A stretch of 42,207 bases of DNA from Flavobacteriaceae bacterium (GTDB taxonomy: Bacteria > Bacteroidota > Bacteroidia > Flavobacteriales > Flavobacteriaceae), in the NCBI GenBank assembly GCA_015494075.1, contig WGBX01000138.1, forward strand, positions 1 to 42,207, written 5' to 3'. Made by a program: the position numbers and the translations under genes. A model generated the notes under the pieces. It did not search any database. It saw only the letters and a list, made by a program, of their open reading frames with translations, and was not told the DNA's origin. Every line of letters starts with the position of its first letter. The first letter of the stretch is position 1. Below, piece after piece: positions 29,089-39,137 of this stretch.

Positions 29089-30371
29089 TTTCTGTTCAGT
29101 AGCTTTTTTAAAGCGCTGAAACTAACTTTTTTATCATTAAAATAAGCATAAGCTATTTGTTTTTCTTTTTCGTTTGCATTGACAAAATTTAACAGGTTAT
29201 TTAAGTGCATTTTCATATGACCCTTTTGAATGCCACTGGTTATTAAAGAGTTAATAGCGGCAAAATTTTGTGCTAAACCTGCAGAAGCTATAATTTTCAT
29301 TAATTTTTCTGCAGATGGATTTTGAAGTAGCTGTATCGAAAATTTTACTAATGGATGTAATCCGGCAATACCGCCAATTGTCCCCACAGATAAGGGCATT
29401 TCAAGCCAAAAATAAAATTGGCCATTTTCAATTTTAGCATGACTTAAAGATGTGTATTGTCCGGAACTTGATGCATAAGCATGCGCATTGGCTTCTATAG
29501 CTCTAAAATCATTACCGGTAGCTAAAACTACTGCATCGACACCATTCATAATACCTTTATTGTGAGTTACAGCTCTGTAAGGCTCTTTTTCAGCTACTTC
29601 AATAGCAGTTACAAATTTGCGTGCATATTCAATTCCGGACATTTCATTTGTTTCCAAAGCTTCTAAAGGGCAATTTACAATAGCTTTTACACGGCAGTCA
29701 GGTGTGTAGTTTGATAAGATACTCATCAAAATATTAAGATTTCCTGTCAGTTGATGCCGAGCTAATATTTTTAGTTTTTCAGCAACTTCTTCCAAAACCG
29801 AGTTAATAAAGTTTGCACCCATGGCATCAGCGGTTTCAAATTTAAACTCAATTTGATAGTAATTATCAATTTTGGAAGTCCGATCTATTAAATTAAGATC
29901 CTTAACGCCGCCGCCCCTTTTTTTCATATTTTCTTCAAGAGGTGCAATAGCTTCTAACAGTAAAGGCCTGTTTCGACGAAAAAATTGAATAAGTTCTTGA
30001 GTACTGCCACTATATAAAAAATGAATATGACCTATTTTGGTTAAACCTAATATCTCAGTTTTAAAACCTCCTTTATCTAACCAAAATTTAGCAGCTTTTG
30101 AAGCTGCAGCTACTACCGAACTTTCTTCTATTACCATTGGAATAGTATATAATTGGTTATCAATTTTAAAATTAGGCGCAATACCATAAGGAAGAAAAAA
30201 ATTGCTAATACTATTTTCAATAAATCCATCATGTAATGCTTGTAATTTTGCATCATTATGCCAATATTGTGTCAATACTCTTTTGGCTTCAGTTTCATTA
30301 TGAAAGTATGTTTGTAGCAACCAATTGATTTTCTCTTTTTTTGATAACTTTGAAAATCCGTTTATTTGCAT
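29085..30371 (-). CDS. mvaA: Hydroxymethylglutaryl-CoA reductase, class II (degradative type)
   Basis: MVIEESSVVAAASKAAKFW; TADAMGANFINSVLEEVAE; AVTHNKGIMNGVDAVVLATGNDFRAIEANAHAYAS; GTIGGIAGLHPLVKFS; QNFAAINSLITSGIQKGHMKMHL. Confidence 0.95.
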   Translation of the reverse strand: MQINGFSKLSKKEKINWLLQTYFHNETEAKRVLTQYWHNDAKLQALHDGFIENSISNFFLPYGIAPNFKIDNQLYTIPMVIEESSVVAAASKAAKFWLDKGGFKTEILGLTKIGHIHFLYSGSTQELIQFFRRNRPLLLEAIAPLEENMKKRGGGVKDLNLIDRTSKIDNYYQIEFKFETADAMGANFINSVLEEVAEKLKILARHQLTGNLNILMSILSNYTPDCRVKAIVNCPLEALETNEMSGIEYARKFVTAIEVAEKEPYRAVTHNKGIMNGVDAVVLATGNDFRAIEANAHAYASSSGQYTSLSHAKIENGQFYFWLEMPLSVGTIGGIAGLHPLVKFSIQLLQNPSAEKLMKIIASAGLAQNFAAINSLITSGIQKGHMKMHLNNLLNFVNANEKEKQIAYAYFNDKKVSFSALKKLLNRN

Positions 30372-30423
30372 GTTATTTTACATTATAATTTAAGCTTGCA
30401 AGATACTTAAAGATTTATAAAAA

Positions 30424-31158
30424 ATGAACTTAATCATAGACATTGGTAATACAGGTATTAAATTAGCCGTTTTTAATGAGCAACAGCAACTTATTTATTT
30501 TAAAAAGACAGATAAATATCAAGTTTTAAATAAATTGGACAAAATAAATAATCATTTTTCGATTAAAGCAGTTATGCTTTCTACTGTCGGCAAACCAGTT
30601 TCGGGCTTAGAGGCATATTTTAAACATAAGAAAATCAAATTTTTTAATTTGTCATCAAATTTAAAATTACCTTTTAAGTTAGCTTATAATACACAGCAAA
30701 CATTAGGAGCTGACAGGTTGGGTTTGGTAGCAGGCGCTTTGAAATATAAAAAAAATGCACATCAACTTATTATTGATGCAGGTACGTGCGTAACATATGA
30801 TTTTATTAATGCAGAAAATATTTATTTAGGCGGTGCTATTTCGCCCGGTTTACAACTGAGATATAAATCCTTAAATGATTATACCGCAAATTTACCGCTG
30901 TTAAATACTCCTGACAAACCGGTTAAACTTATTGGAAATGATACAAATACATCTATTCAAAGTGGTGTTATACAAGGGTTAGCTAATGAAATTGATGGTT
31001 TTATTGTTAATTATAACTTAAAATTTAGACCTTTAACAGTTTATTTAACAGGTGGAGATGAGAAACTTTTGGATAGATACATAAAAAATAAGATATTTGT
31101 GAACTCAAAATTTCTTTTATTAGAAGGAATTAACCATATTTTAAATTTGAACAAATAG
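30424..31158 (+). CDS. coaX: Type III pantothenate kinase
   Basis: MNLIIDIGNTGIKLAVF; TLGADRLGLVAGAL; LIIDAGTCVTYDFI; YLGGAISPGLQLRYKSL. Confidence 0.95.
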   Translation: MNLIIDIGNTGIKLAVFNEQQQLIYFKKTDKYQVLNKLDKINNHFSIKAVMLSTVGKPVSGLEAYFKHKKIKFFNLSSNLKLPFKLAYNTQQTLGADRLGLVAGALKYKKNAHQLIIDAGTCVTYDFINAENIYLGGAISPGLQLRYKSLNDYTANLPLLNTPDKPVKLIGNDTNTSIQSGVIQGLANEIDGFIVNYNLKFRPLTVYLTGGDEKLLDRYIKNKIFVNSKFLLLEGINHILNLNK

Positions 31159-31161
31159 TTT

Positions 31162-32409
31162 ATGAAAATTACACGCTTAGTCATTTTAAATATTTTATTA
31201 TTGTCTATATTGAATAGTTATGCTCAAGATGGCTCTCCTTCTCCTTACTCTTTTTTCGGTTTAGGTGATGTTTCATTTAAAGGAACCACTGAAAATTTGT
31301 CTATGGGTGGTATTAATAGTTATGTAGATAGCTTACATTATAATATTAATACACCTGCAGCATTATCTTACTTAAAATTGGTTAACTTGAATATTGGCAT
31401 CTCTAATAATTTTTTAAATATCAGTGATCAAACTCAACAACAATGGTTTTCGGCACATAATGTATCTTATTTTTCATTAGCTTTTCCGGTAGGTAAAAAG
31501 GCCGGCATAGGCTTTGGATTGTTGCCTGTTAATTCAAGTGGTTATATGATTTATAAAGAAACCGATATAGGGACCGATTCTTATAAAGGTGATGGCGGAA
31601 ACAGTCGGGCCTTTTTGGCAGCAGCTTATAATCTTACCAAATCATTTTCGCTTGGTGCCGAATACCAATATTATTTCGGATATCTTAACCGTGAAAATTA
31701 TTGGATACCGGCAGCTTCTTTAAATTACACAAAAGAAAATGATTTTGTTGACTTTAGCGGCGCCACTTTAAAATTATCAGCTTTGTATAAGCATTCTCTA
31801 CCGAAACAACATTATTTCAATTTATTTGCCAATTATCGTTTTGCAACCCAACTTGATGCGACTTATAGAAGTGGCACCCGCGTAATCACACCATTGCCCG
31901 GTGGCGAAGAAACTGTTGAATATATAACGAATGCTGATGAAAGCGGATCTATTGATTTCCCAGAACAATTTGATGGAGGAATAGGCTATGGGCAAGCAAA
32001 TAAATGGTTTGTAGGTGTACAATATACATATAAGGACTTACAAAGCTTTAGAAACCCATTTTATGATCCGGATTATGTGACTTACAATAAAGCTAATGAG
32101 TTTAAATTTGGCGGAATGTTCATTCCTCAATACAATTCCATTACAAAATATTGGAAAAGAGTTACTTATAGAGCCGGCGCTTACTATAAAAATACCGGCA
32201 TGAATATCTATGATGAAGATATTACGGACTTTGGCATAACTTTTGGAGTAGGTTTACCGGCTGTCAGAGGCGTTTCAAATCTTAATATAGGATTTGAATT
32301 GGGTCAACGTGGCAAAATAACCGACCACTTGGTGCAAGAAAATTATATTAATTTAAATATTGGTATTTCTTTAAATGACCGGTGGTTTTTAAAACGAAAA
32401 ATTAATTAA
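31162..32409 (+). CDS. Putative outer-membrane beta-barrel protein
   Basis: Signal peptide ending NSYAQ; SPYSFFGLGDVSFKGTTENLSMGGI...; barrel-like aromatic strands through C-terminus. Confidence 0.72.
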   Translation: MKITRLVILNILLLSILNSYAQDGSPSPYSFFGLGDVSFKGTTENLSMGGINSYVDSLHYNINTPAALSYLKLVNLNIGISNNFLNISDQTQQQWFSAHNVSYFSLAFPVGKKAGIGFGLLPVNSSGYMIYKETDIGTDSYKGDGGNSRAFLAAAYNLTKSFSLGAEYQYYFGYLNRENYWIPAASLNYTKENDFVDFSGATLKLSALYKHSLPKQHYFNLFANYRFATQLDATYRSGTRVITPLPGGEETVEYITNADESGSIDFPEQFDGGIGYGQANKWFVGVQYTYKDLQSFRNPFYDPDYVTYNKANEFKFGGMFIPQYNSITKYWKRVTYRAGAYYKNTGMNIYDEDITDFGITFGVGLPAVRGVSNLNIGFELGQRGKITDHLVQENYINLNIGISLNDRWFLKRKIN

Positions 32410-32420
32410 ACATTTATATT

Positions 32421-33800
32421 ATGAAAAGGATTTACACATTATTAGGAATTATTTTATTCAGCTTTTGGGGAACATATGCACAAGAAGCTAATAAGTGTGA
32501 TGTGAACTTAAGTTTAGAAAGAGATTATCTCAATGGTAGAAGATATGATGAAGCATTAACATATTGGAACCAATTAATCAAAGAATGTCCCAAGCATAGT
32601 GAGGCTGTATATGCTGACGGGATTAAAATTTTTAAGATAAAATTAAAATCTGCAAAAAAAGCAGGTAATCTAGAACAAGAGAAAAAATACACCAACCAAA
32701 TTTTAACCTTGTATGATCAATGGTTGGCTAATTTCCCAAATTCAAAAAACTTAGCTCGCATTTATCATGACAAAGGTTTGATGATGCTTAACAGTAATAC
32801 CGGCACCAAAGAAGATTTATACAATATTTTTTCAAAAGGTTATAACTTAGACAAAACTAAATTTACCAATCCTAAAGCTATTTACGGTTATTTTGATGCC
32901 GGTGTCACCATCTATAAAGATAAAAAAATTAGTTTTGAACAATTGATAAGTCTTTATGATAACTTAATGGGTTCAATAGATAACTCAACAGAGAAGTATA
33001 CCAAACTAATGGAAGATTTGCAAAAGAAAGAGGATGCCGGTGAATTAATGACAAAAGAAGCTCATAAATTGAAAGCTATTCGTAAGAACTTGCCTGTTTA
33101 TACTATTGTAGCTAAAAATATGGATAATATCTTAGGTGAGTTGGGTGATTGTAAACATTTGGTTCCTTTATATAAAAGAAATTTTGATTTAAACAAAGAT
33201 AACCCTACATGGCTAAGAAAAGCAGCTTCTAATTTGAGTAAAAAAGATTGTTCAAACGATCCTATTTTTGAGAAATTGGTTGTACAATTAGACAAAATAG
33301 AACCATCTTATAATTCTGCTTACTTTTTAGGAATACTAAATGAAAAACACGGTAGAATTAATACTGCTATTAATTATTACAAAAAAGCTATTAATTTGTC
33401 AAACAAAGCCTATGACAAAGCTAAAATTTATTATAAATTGGCTAGACTGGCAGAAAAACGAGGTCAAAAATCACAAGCTCGTACTTATGCTTATAAGGCC
33501 TTAGAATATAAACCTTCTATGGGATCTGCCTACCTCTTAATAGGTCGTTTGTATGCACGTAGTGCAAATAGTTGTGGTACAGATGAGTTTAGCAAACGAG
33601 CTACTTATTGGTTAGCCGCCAGTATGGCTGACAAAGCCGCAAGAGTTGACCCTTCTATGGCTAAAACTGCTCGTAAAATTGCCTCATCGTATCGTTCAAA
33701 AGCTCCCAGCAAAACAGATATTTTTATGAAAAATATGGGAGGCAAAAAAATTACTATGAAATGTTGGATTGGTGGCAGTGTCACGGTTCCTAAAAAATAA
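32421..33800 (+). CDS. TPR-repeat secreted/periplasmic protein
   Basis: Signal peptide MKRIYTLLGIILFSFWGTYAQ; helical TPR-like repeats (AINYYKKAINLSNKAYDKAKIYYKLARLAEKRGQKSQARTYAYKALEYKPSMGSAYLLIGRLY). Confidence 0.78.
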   Translation: MKRIYTLLGIILFSFWGTYAQEANKCDVNLSLERDYLNGRRYDEALTYWNQLIKECPKHSEAVYADGIKIFKIKLKSAKKAGNLEQEKKYTNQILTLYDQWLANFPNSKNLARIYHDKGLMMLNSNTGTKEDLYNIFSKGYNLDKTKFTNPKAIYGYFDAGVTIYKDKKISFEQLISLYDNLMGSIDNSTEKYTKLMEDLQKKEDAGELMTKEAHKLKAIRKNLPVYTIVAKNMDNILGELGDCKHLVPLYKRNFDLNKDNPTWLRKAASNLSKKDCSNDPIFEKLVVQLDKIEPSYNSAYFLGILNEKHGRINTAINYYKKAINLSNKAYDKAKIYYKLARLAEKRGQKSQARTYAYKALEYKPSMGSAYLLIGRLYARSANSCGTDEFSKRATYWLAASMADKAARVDPSMAKTARKIASSYRSKAPSKTDIFMKNMGGKKITMKCWIGGSVTVPKK

Positions 33801-33803
33801 AAA

Positions 33804-34379
33804 ATGTTTATTTTCAAAAGCATAAATTTTAAAAGCATTGCAATGATTACAATCTTTGCAATGCTTTTTTCTTGCTCAAAAAAAATTGAAGAAGTGCACC
33901 GTTTTTATCAAGAAAACGAAAATATACCCGCTTCTGAAACTACAGATTTTAAATTAACTTATACTTTACTAGGAAAAAAAACATTGATATTAACAGCACC
34001 TATTATGATTGATTATAATAATCAAAAAGATTTTGCTTATCAATATTTTCCAAAACATATTAAAATTGTCTTAATTAATCATGATAATAACGAAAAAACT
34101 TTGATTACAGCCAACAAAGCCTATATTTATAAAAATCCGGATATGGCCGAACTCATAGGGGATGTGCATATAATAGGAGCTGATGGTAGTAGCTTAACCA
34201 CCGGACAGTTATACTGGGATGAATTTAACCGTCATATATTTGGAAATGATAAAACTATTTTGCGACAAAATGATGAACAAATTAGTGGCTATGGATTTGA
34301 TTCCAGTTTAGATTTTAAAAATGTCCGGTTAAGTAAAATAAATGGCATACTGAAAGTGCGTCAAAATAAAAATCTTTAA
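33804..34379 (+). CDS. lptC: LPS export ABC transporter periplasmic protein LptC
   Basis: Lipobox MLFSCSKK; LPxC-like beta-jellyroll repeats; position after coaX-OMP-TPR; NPDMAELIGDVHIIGADGSSLTTGQLYWDEFNRHIFG. Confidence 0.85.
   Translation: MFIFKSINFKSIAMITIFAMLFSCSKKIEEVHRFYQENENIPASETTDFKLTYTLLGKKTLILTAPIMIDYNNQKDFAYQYFPKHIKIVLINHDNNEKTLITANKAYIYKNPDMAELIGDVHIIGADGSSLTTGQLYWDEFNRHIFGNDKTILRQNDEQISGYGFDSSLDFKNVRLSKINGILKVRQNKNL
33831..33870 (+). terminator. Terminator-like hairpin inside the lptC signal-peptide coding region
   Basis: aaaagcattgcaa - tgattacaatct - ttgcaatgctttt followed by further T residues; 13-bp perfect stem, 12-nt loop. Confidence 0.5.
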
Positions 34380-34406
34380 CCTTTAGTTTTTTAAATAAAC
34401 ATTTAT

Positions 34407-35261
34407 ATGAAATACTTAGTTAGCTTACTTTTTATTCTTCATTTTAATTTGTATGCACAAAAAACTGCTGCTTATCAAATTTTTAAATCCAATGGTAAAA
34501 AAACCTCTTACAAAAAACTACTTAAAGTTTCTTCCAAAGCCGATATGGTTTTCTTTGGTGAAGAGCATGACAACCCGGTGGCACATTGGTTAGAATTACG
34601 ATTGACAAAAGATTTATATCAGCAAGTGCAAAAGCCCTTGCTCTTAGGAGCAGAAATGCTAGAAACCGATAATCAAAGTGTTTTAAATGCATATTTAAAA
34701 GGTGATATAGACTATAAAACCTTTAAAGAAAAAACACGTTTATGGAATAATTTCAATACAGATTATAAAGTATTGGTCAATTTTGCTAAAAAACATCACC
34801 TGCCCTTTATTGCAACAAATGTCCCAAGACGCTATGCCAGTAAAGTATATCATGGCGGGTTTGCTGCCATAGATACATTAAGCGATTCTGATAAACGATG
34901 GATGGCACCTTTACCTATAAAATATGATCCAAATTTATCTCAATATAAAAAAATGCTTGCGATGATGGGCGGCCATGGAGGAGATAATCTTCCAAAAGCA
35001 CAAGCCTTAAAAGACGCTACAATGGCTTATAATATTTTAAAAAATTACAAAAAAGGCGATTTATTTATTCATTACAATGGTAGTTACCATTCTAATTATC
35101 ATCAAGGTATAGTTTGGTATATTACTCAAAAATTTCCGGCTTTAAAAATTGTTACAATTGATGTAGAAACTCAAAAAAGCCTTAAAAAATTAGATCCAAA
35201 ACATCTTCATAAAGCAGATTTTATAATTATTGTTCCAGAAGATTTTCCGCGATCATACTAA
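34407..35261 (+). CDS. ChaN family protein (Tiki/haem-binding uptake superfamily)
   Basis: ADMVFFGEEHDNPVAHWLEL; LLGAEMLETDNQSVLNAYLKGDI; NVPRRYASKVYHGGFAAI. Confidence 0.82.
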   Translation: MKYLVSLLFILHFNLYAQKTAAYQIFKSNGKKTSYKKLLKVSSKADMVFFGEEHDNPVAHWLELRLTKDLYQQVQKPLLLGAEMLETDNQSVLNAYLKGDIDYKTFKEKTRLWNNFNTDYKVLVNFAKKHHLPFIATNVPRRYASKVYHGGFAAIDTLSDSDKRWMAPLPIKYDPNLSQYKKMLAMMGGHGGDNLPKAQALKDATMAYNILKNYKKGDLFIHYNGSYHSNYHQGIVWYITQKFPALKIVTIDVETQKSLKKLDPKHLHKADFIIIVPEDFPRSY

Positions 35262-35262
35262 T

Positions 35263-35757
35263 ATGAAACCAATACAAAAAATACTCATTTACACAGATGG
35301 TTCGGCTTTGGGAAATCCGGGTCCCGGAGGCTATGGTATTGTTATGAAAACAACAGATGGTCATTTGACCAAAACATTTTCTAAGGGTTTTAAGCACACT
35401 ACCAATAACAGAATGGAGCTGATGGCTGTTATTGATGCTTTAAAAAAAATTAATCAAAAAGAATATCCTATTGAAATCTATACAGATTCAAAGTATGTAT
35501 CAGATGCTATAAATAAAGCTTGGTTAAATAAATGGGAAGCGCAAAGATTCAAAAAAACCAAAAATTCTGATCTTTGGAAAGAATTTCTTAAGGTATCAAA
35601 GGATTTAAATTTTGCTATACATTGGGTAAAAGGACATAATAATCACCCCGAAAATGAACAATGTGACCGTTTAGCAGTTAAAGCTGCTAAAGAGCAAGCT
35701 ATCCATATTGATAAAGGATATGAGCAATCACAACAAAAACCGGACACCCTATTTTAA
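35263..35757 (+). CDS. rnhA: Ribonuclease HI
   Basis: ILIYTDGSALGNPGPGGYGIVM; NNRMELMAVIDALK; IYTDSKYV; HWVKGHNNHPENEQCDRLA. Start corrected from 35230. Confidence 0.96.
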   Translation: MKPIQKILIYTDGSALGNPGPGGYGIVMKTTDGHLTKTFSKGFKHTTNNRMELMAVIDALKKINQKEYPIEIYTDSKYVSDAINKAWLNKWEAQRFKKTKNSDLWKEFLKVSKDLNFAIHWVKGHNNHPENEQCDRLAVKAAKEQAIHIDKGYEQSQQKPDTLF

Positions 35758-35795
35758 TGAGGTATAAATACACTACAAGATTATAATAAATATTG

Positions 35796-35803
35796 TAATT
35801 TTG
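35796..35803 (+). promoter_or_regulatory. Candidate -7 element upstream of osmC-like gene
   Basis: TAATTTTG matches TAnnTTTG, 29 nt before ATG. Confidence 0.35.
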
Positions 35804-35832
35804 CATTAATAATTTTAAAAAAAAAGAATATC

Positions 35833-36261
35833 ATGGCAAATACAAAATTAGTTTGGAAAAGAGGCATGCAGTTTGACGCATTTACTGCCGGAAAAGAAGA
35901 ACCTATTCCTATTGAAGCTGAGGCAAAATTTGGCGGTGTAGGTGAAGGCTATCAGCCAAAACCTTTGATGCTGGTGTCATTAGCAGGATGTACCGGTTTA
36001 GATGTTGCTTCATTAATGAAAAAAATGAGAATTGATGAAGATGTTTCAGATTTTTCGGTTAATGTAGATGCTCATATGACGGAAGAACACCCCAAATACT
36101 TTGATAAGGTACATGTAGTTTACAATTTTAAAGGTCAAAATCTAAATCGTGAGAAATTGACTAAGTGTGTAACTTTGTCTGAGAGCAGATATTGTGGTGT
36201 ATTTAGAATGTTTAGAAGCTTTGCCGAAGTTACCTACGAAATAAATTTTATTGAAGAATAA
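35833..36261 (+). CDS. OsmC family protein
   Basis: QPKPLMLVSLAGCTGLDVASLMKKMR (catalytic Cys) and SESRYCGVFRMF (second Cys). Confidence 0.92.
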   Translation: MANTKLVWKRGMQFDAFTAGKEEPIPIEAEAKFGGVGEGYQPKPLMLVSLAGCTGLDVASLMKKMRIDEDVSDFSVNVDAHMTEEHPKYFDKVHVVYNFKGQNLNREKLTKCVTLSESRYCGVFRMFRSFAEVTYEINFIEE

Positions 36262-36274
36262 AATGACATATTAA

Positions 36275-36303
36275 AAAAAAGCCGGCTACTTGCCGGCTTT
36301 TTT
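36275..36303. terminator. Bidirectional terminator between convergent osmC and ompA-PD40 genes
   Basis: aaaaaagccggc-tactt-gccggctttttt, 12-bp perfect stem. Confidence 0.92.
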
Positions 36304-36309
36304 AGTTTA

Positions 36310-38205
36310 TTAATCATTGGTTTGAATCTGAAATTCGGAACGTCTATTAAGCTGGTCTTGTTTTTTTGTGCAAGGCTTACATTTAATTACAGGTTCACTT
36401 TCGCCTTTTCCTTCAGCAGTCAAACGGCTGGCATCAATGCCTTTCGATATTATATATTGCATAGTTGCATTAGCACGTTTTTCAGATAGCGCCTGGTTAT
36501 ATTTAGCCGAACCATGTGTGTCGGTATGGGCTACGATATGAATTTTCAAATCAGGATATTTCTTCATGGCAGCAACGACTTTGTCTAGTTCAAAAGCTGC
36601 ATCTCGGCGAATATGCCATTTATTATAGTCAAAATATATCGGATTTATATCCAATTCCCGTAGAGATATAATTTTTTCGATAGGATTTAGAGATAAATTT
36701 AAAGAGATATTCTCATCAGCAGTTGCAGGTATATTTTTTTTAGTATTTTCAAAATCTTCTGCTCTGGCTTCAATAGTAACATTTTGTCCACAGGCAATTA
36801 AAAAATCTACTTTGCCTTGGTCATCGGTTAATTTGGTTTTAACAGGATGGCCTTCATCATCAGTTAATGTAACTGATGCTTGTGCTAGTGCTTGGCCGGT
36901 TTTTGCATCTGTTACCAAAGTAGATATAATAACATCGCATGCAGGCTTTATATTTTTAATTATATAAATATTATCGTCTCCTAAACGGGTCGCTTGGCGA
37001 TTGCTGGAAATAAAACCATTTTTGTTTTGATCATTAAAATAAATAGTAAAATCGTCTTTGCTACTATTCAATGGTGTACCCAAGTTTCGTGGTTGTGCAA
37101 AATTATTATTCAAATATTTGCTGAGAAATACATCTAAGCCACCAAGCCCCAAATGACCATCTGAGGAAAAATATAAATCACCGTTTTGACTAATAAATGG
37201 GAAACTTTCTCGACCCGCCGTATTGATATTAGCGCCTAAATTCACCGGTTTTCCAAACTGATTATTTTCTTTAATATCGACTACATACAAGTCAGATTGC
37301 CCATATCCACCCGGCATATCCGATGAAAAATATAATTTTTTTCCATCCGGACTGACTGCGGGATGTCCTACGGAATAGTTATCGTTATTTATTGGTAGTT
37401 CTTGTACATTAGTCCACTCATCATTGATTAAATGCGCTGCAAATAATTTAAGACGATTGATGCCAGTACTATCTGTTTTGTATTCTTTTCCGGTATAATT
37501 GTTACGAGTAAAATAAAGCGTTTTACCATCAGGAGAAAAACAGAATGAGCCTTCGTGATAGCGTGTGTTCACATTGCCCGGTAACTTTTCAATATTAGAT
37601 ATATTGTCATTTACATAATCAGCCTGATAAATATCTAAAAAGGGTTGCTGATTCCAGCCATATTTTTTGTTTTTAGTATCACGAGCAGATACAAAATACA
37701 ATTTTTGTCCTAAAGGTTTGGCGCCAAAATCAGAATATTCTGTATTGATATTTGCCAATTCGGTAACTGTATATTTATCTTTTCCGCGCACTAAAATTTC
37801 GGTTAGAAAATCAGGATGTTTATTAAAATCTTGTGCTCGCGGATCATTGGGTTTTAGTTTGGCAAAACGTTGCATCCAAGGTATACTTTGCTTGTATTTT
37901 CCATTGGCTTGCAGCATTTGTGCATAGCGATAATAGTTTTCCGGATCTTTGGTTTTAGTTACTAAAATAGCATAGTATTTTTCTGCTTTTTGAGGATCAA
38001 AGATTTTATAATAAGTATCTGCCAAATTTTTATAAATATGCAAATCGGTTTCACCTTTATTAAGTGCTTTTTCATAAGTTTCGGCTGCTTTTACATAAGC
38101 CATTTGCTGATAATACCTGTCCGCTTGTTTTACCAAAGAACTTTGAGCTGACAGTCCGGAGATTTGTAAACCGGTTAAAAATATGATAATAAATAATTTT
38201 TTCAT
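36310..38205 (-). CDS. OmpA family protein with TPR, PD40 beta-propeller and carboxypeptidase-regulatory-like domain
   Basis: N-terminal TPR-like; PD40 repeats (SVGHPAVSPDGKKLYFSSDMPGGYGQSDLYVV, SFPFISQNGDLYFSSDGHLGLGGLDVFL); C-terminal OmpA (IHIVAHTDTHGSAKYNQALSEKRANATMQYIISKGI). Confidence 0.92.
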   Translation of the reverse strand: MKKLFIIIFLTGLQISGLSAQSSLVKQADRYYQQMAYVKAAETYEKALNKGETDLHIYKNLADTYYKIFDPQKAEKYYAILVTKTKDPENYYRYAQMLQANGKYKQSIPWMQRFAKLKPNDPRAQDFNKHPDFLTEILVRGKDKYTVTELANINTEYSDFGAKPLGQKLYFVSARDTKNKKYGWNQQPFLDIYQADYVNDNISNIEKLPGNVNTRYHEGSFCFSPDGKTLYFTRNNYTGKEYKTDSTGINRLKLFAAHLINDEWTNVQELPINNDNYSVGHPAVSPDGKKLYFSSDMPGGYGQSDLYVVDIKENNQFGKPVNLGANINTAGRESFPFISQNGDLYFSSDGHLGLGGLDVFLSKYLNNNFAQPRNLGTPLNSSKDDFTIYFNDQNKNGFISSNRQATRLGDDNIYIIKNIKPACDVIISTLVTDAKTGQALAQASVTLTDDEGHPVKTKLTDDQGKVDFLIACGQNVTIEARAEDFENTKKNIPATADENISLNLSLNPIEKIISLRELDINPIYFDYNKWHIRRDAAFELDKVVAAMKKYPDLKIHIVAHTDTHGSAKYNQALSEKRANATMQYIISKGIDASRLTAEGKGESEPVIKCKPCTKKQDQLNRRSEFQIQTND

Positions 38206-38217
38206 AGTAGTAATTTT

Positions 38218-39126
38218 TTAAAAATAGCGCGGTGATAACATAACTTTTTTGCTTAGTCTCCAATCATAATTTAAGAAAAATTCATAAGATACAGGACTAT
38301 AATCTGATATATCAGATATATGTACATCGTAAGCAAAACCAACACGGAGTGTTTCTAACAAACGCACATTGGCCATACCGCTGATGGCATCATTGGTTCG
38401 ATAGGAAACGCCTAATTCGAAAGTATCCAGATAAAGCATATTTAGGTTTATGTCTGCTTGCACGGGTTGATCAATGATATTAAATAGTAAAAAATGAGGC
38501 TTTAATTTAAAATCTTTGCTGAGATCAAAAACATAACCTCCCGCTATAAACAAATGCGTTTCGTCTAAGGCATTGTAGCCGTCGTCACTACCTTCATTAT
38601 TTAAAAAATTAGGGATTGATACAGAAAGATAATATTTGTCAGTATAATAAAAAAGCCCGGCACCTAAATTTAATTGTGTGTCTTTAATGCCGTTTGCAAA
38701 TACAGGATCATTGGGGTTGCGTACATAAAAATCATTGTTGATATCATATGTGTGTATCCCGGCTTTAAGGCCCAAAGCTAAATTGGCTTTTCCTAAACTT
38801 AATGTATGAGAATAGTCTGCTGTAATAACATTTTGTTCAATAGCAGTATATACATCATTTACAAAGGATAGGCCAATGCCATTAGATGGATCAATTGCCG
38901 CATGAATGTCTGCCGTAAGTGTTTTAGGTGCACCCGGCGCATCATCCCATTGAGATCTGTATAATGTGCCGAATGAAATAATATCAGGTCCTTTTGAACC
39001 GGCATATGCCGGGTTCAAGATATTCATATTATACATATATTGTGTATAATGTGGCACTTGCTGTGCATAACTGTTACCTATTGACAGAAACAGTAAAGCA
39101 GCTAAAATTAAAATTGTTTTTTTCAT
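38218..39126 (-). CDS. PorP/SprF family type IX secretion system membrane protein
   Basis: QQVPHYTQYMYNMNILNPAYAGSKGPDIISFGTLYRSQWDDAPGAPKTLTADIHAAI. Start corrected from 39159. Confidence 0.93.
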   Translation of the reverse strand: MKKTILILAALLFLSIGNSYAQQVPHYTQYMYNMNILNPAYAGSKGPDIISFGTLYRSQWDDAPGAPKTLTADIHAAIDPSNGIGLSFVNDVYTAIEQNVITADYSHTLSLGKANLALGLKAGIHTYDINNDFYVRNPNDPVFANGIKDTQLNLGAGLFYYTDKYYLSVSIPNFLNNEGSDDGYNALDETHLFIAGGYVFDLSKDFKLKPHFLLFNIIDQPVQADINLNMLYLDTFELGVSYRTNDAISGMANVRLLETLRVGFAYDVHISDISDYSPVSYEFFLNYDWRLSKKVMLSPRYF

Positions 39127-39137
39127 AATATCTATTT

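Noticed and set aside
38072-38263. 63-aa minus-strand ORF bridging OmpA-PD40 and PorP genes
   Set aside because: Overlaps both well-supported genes in another frame
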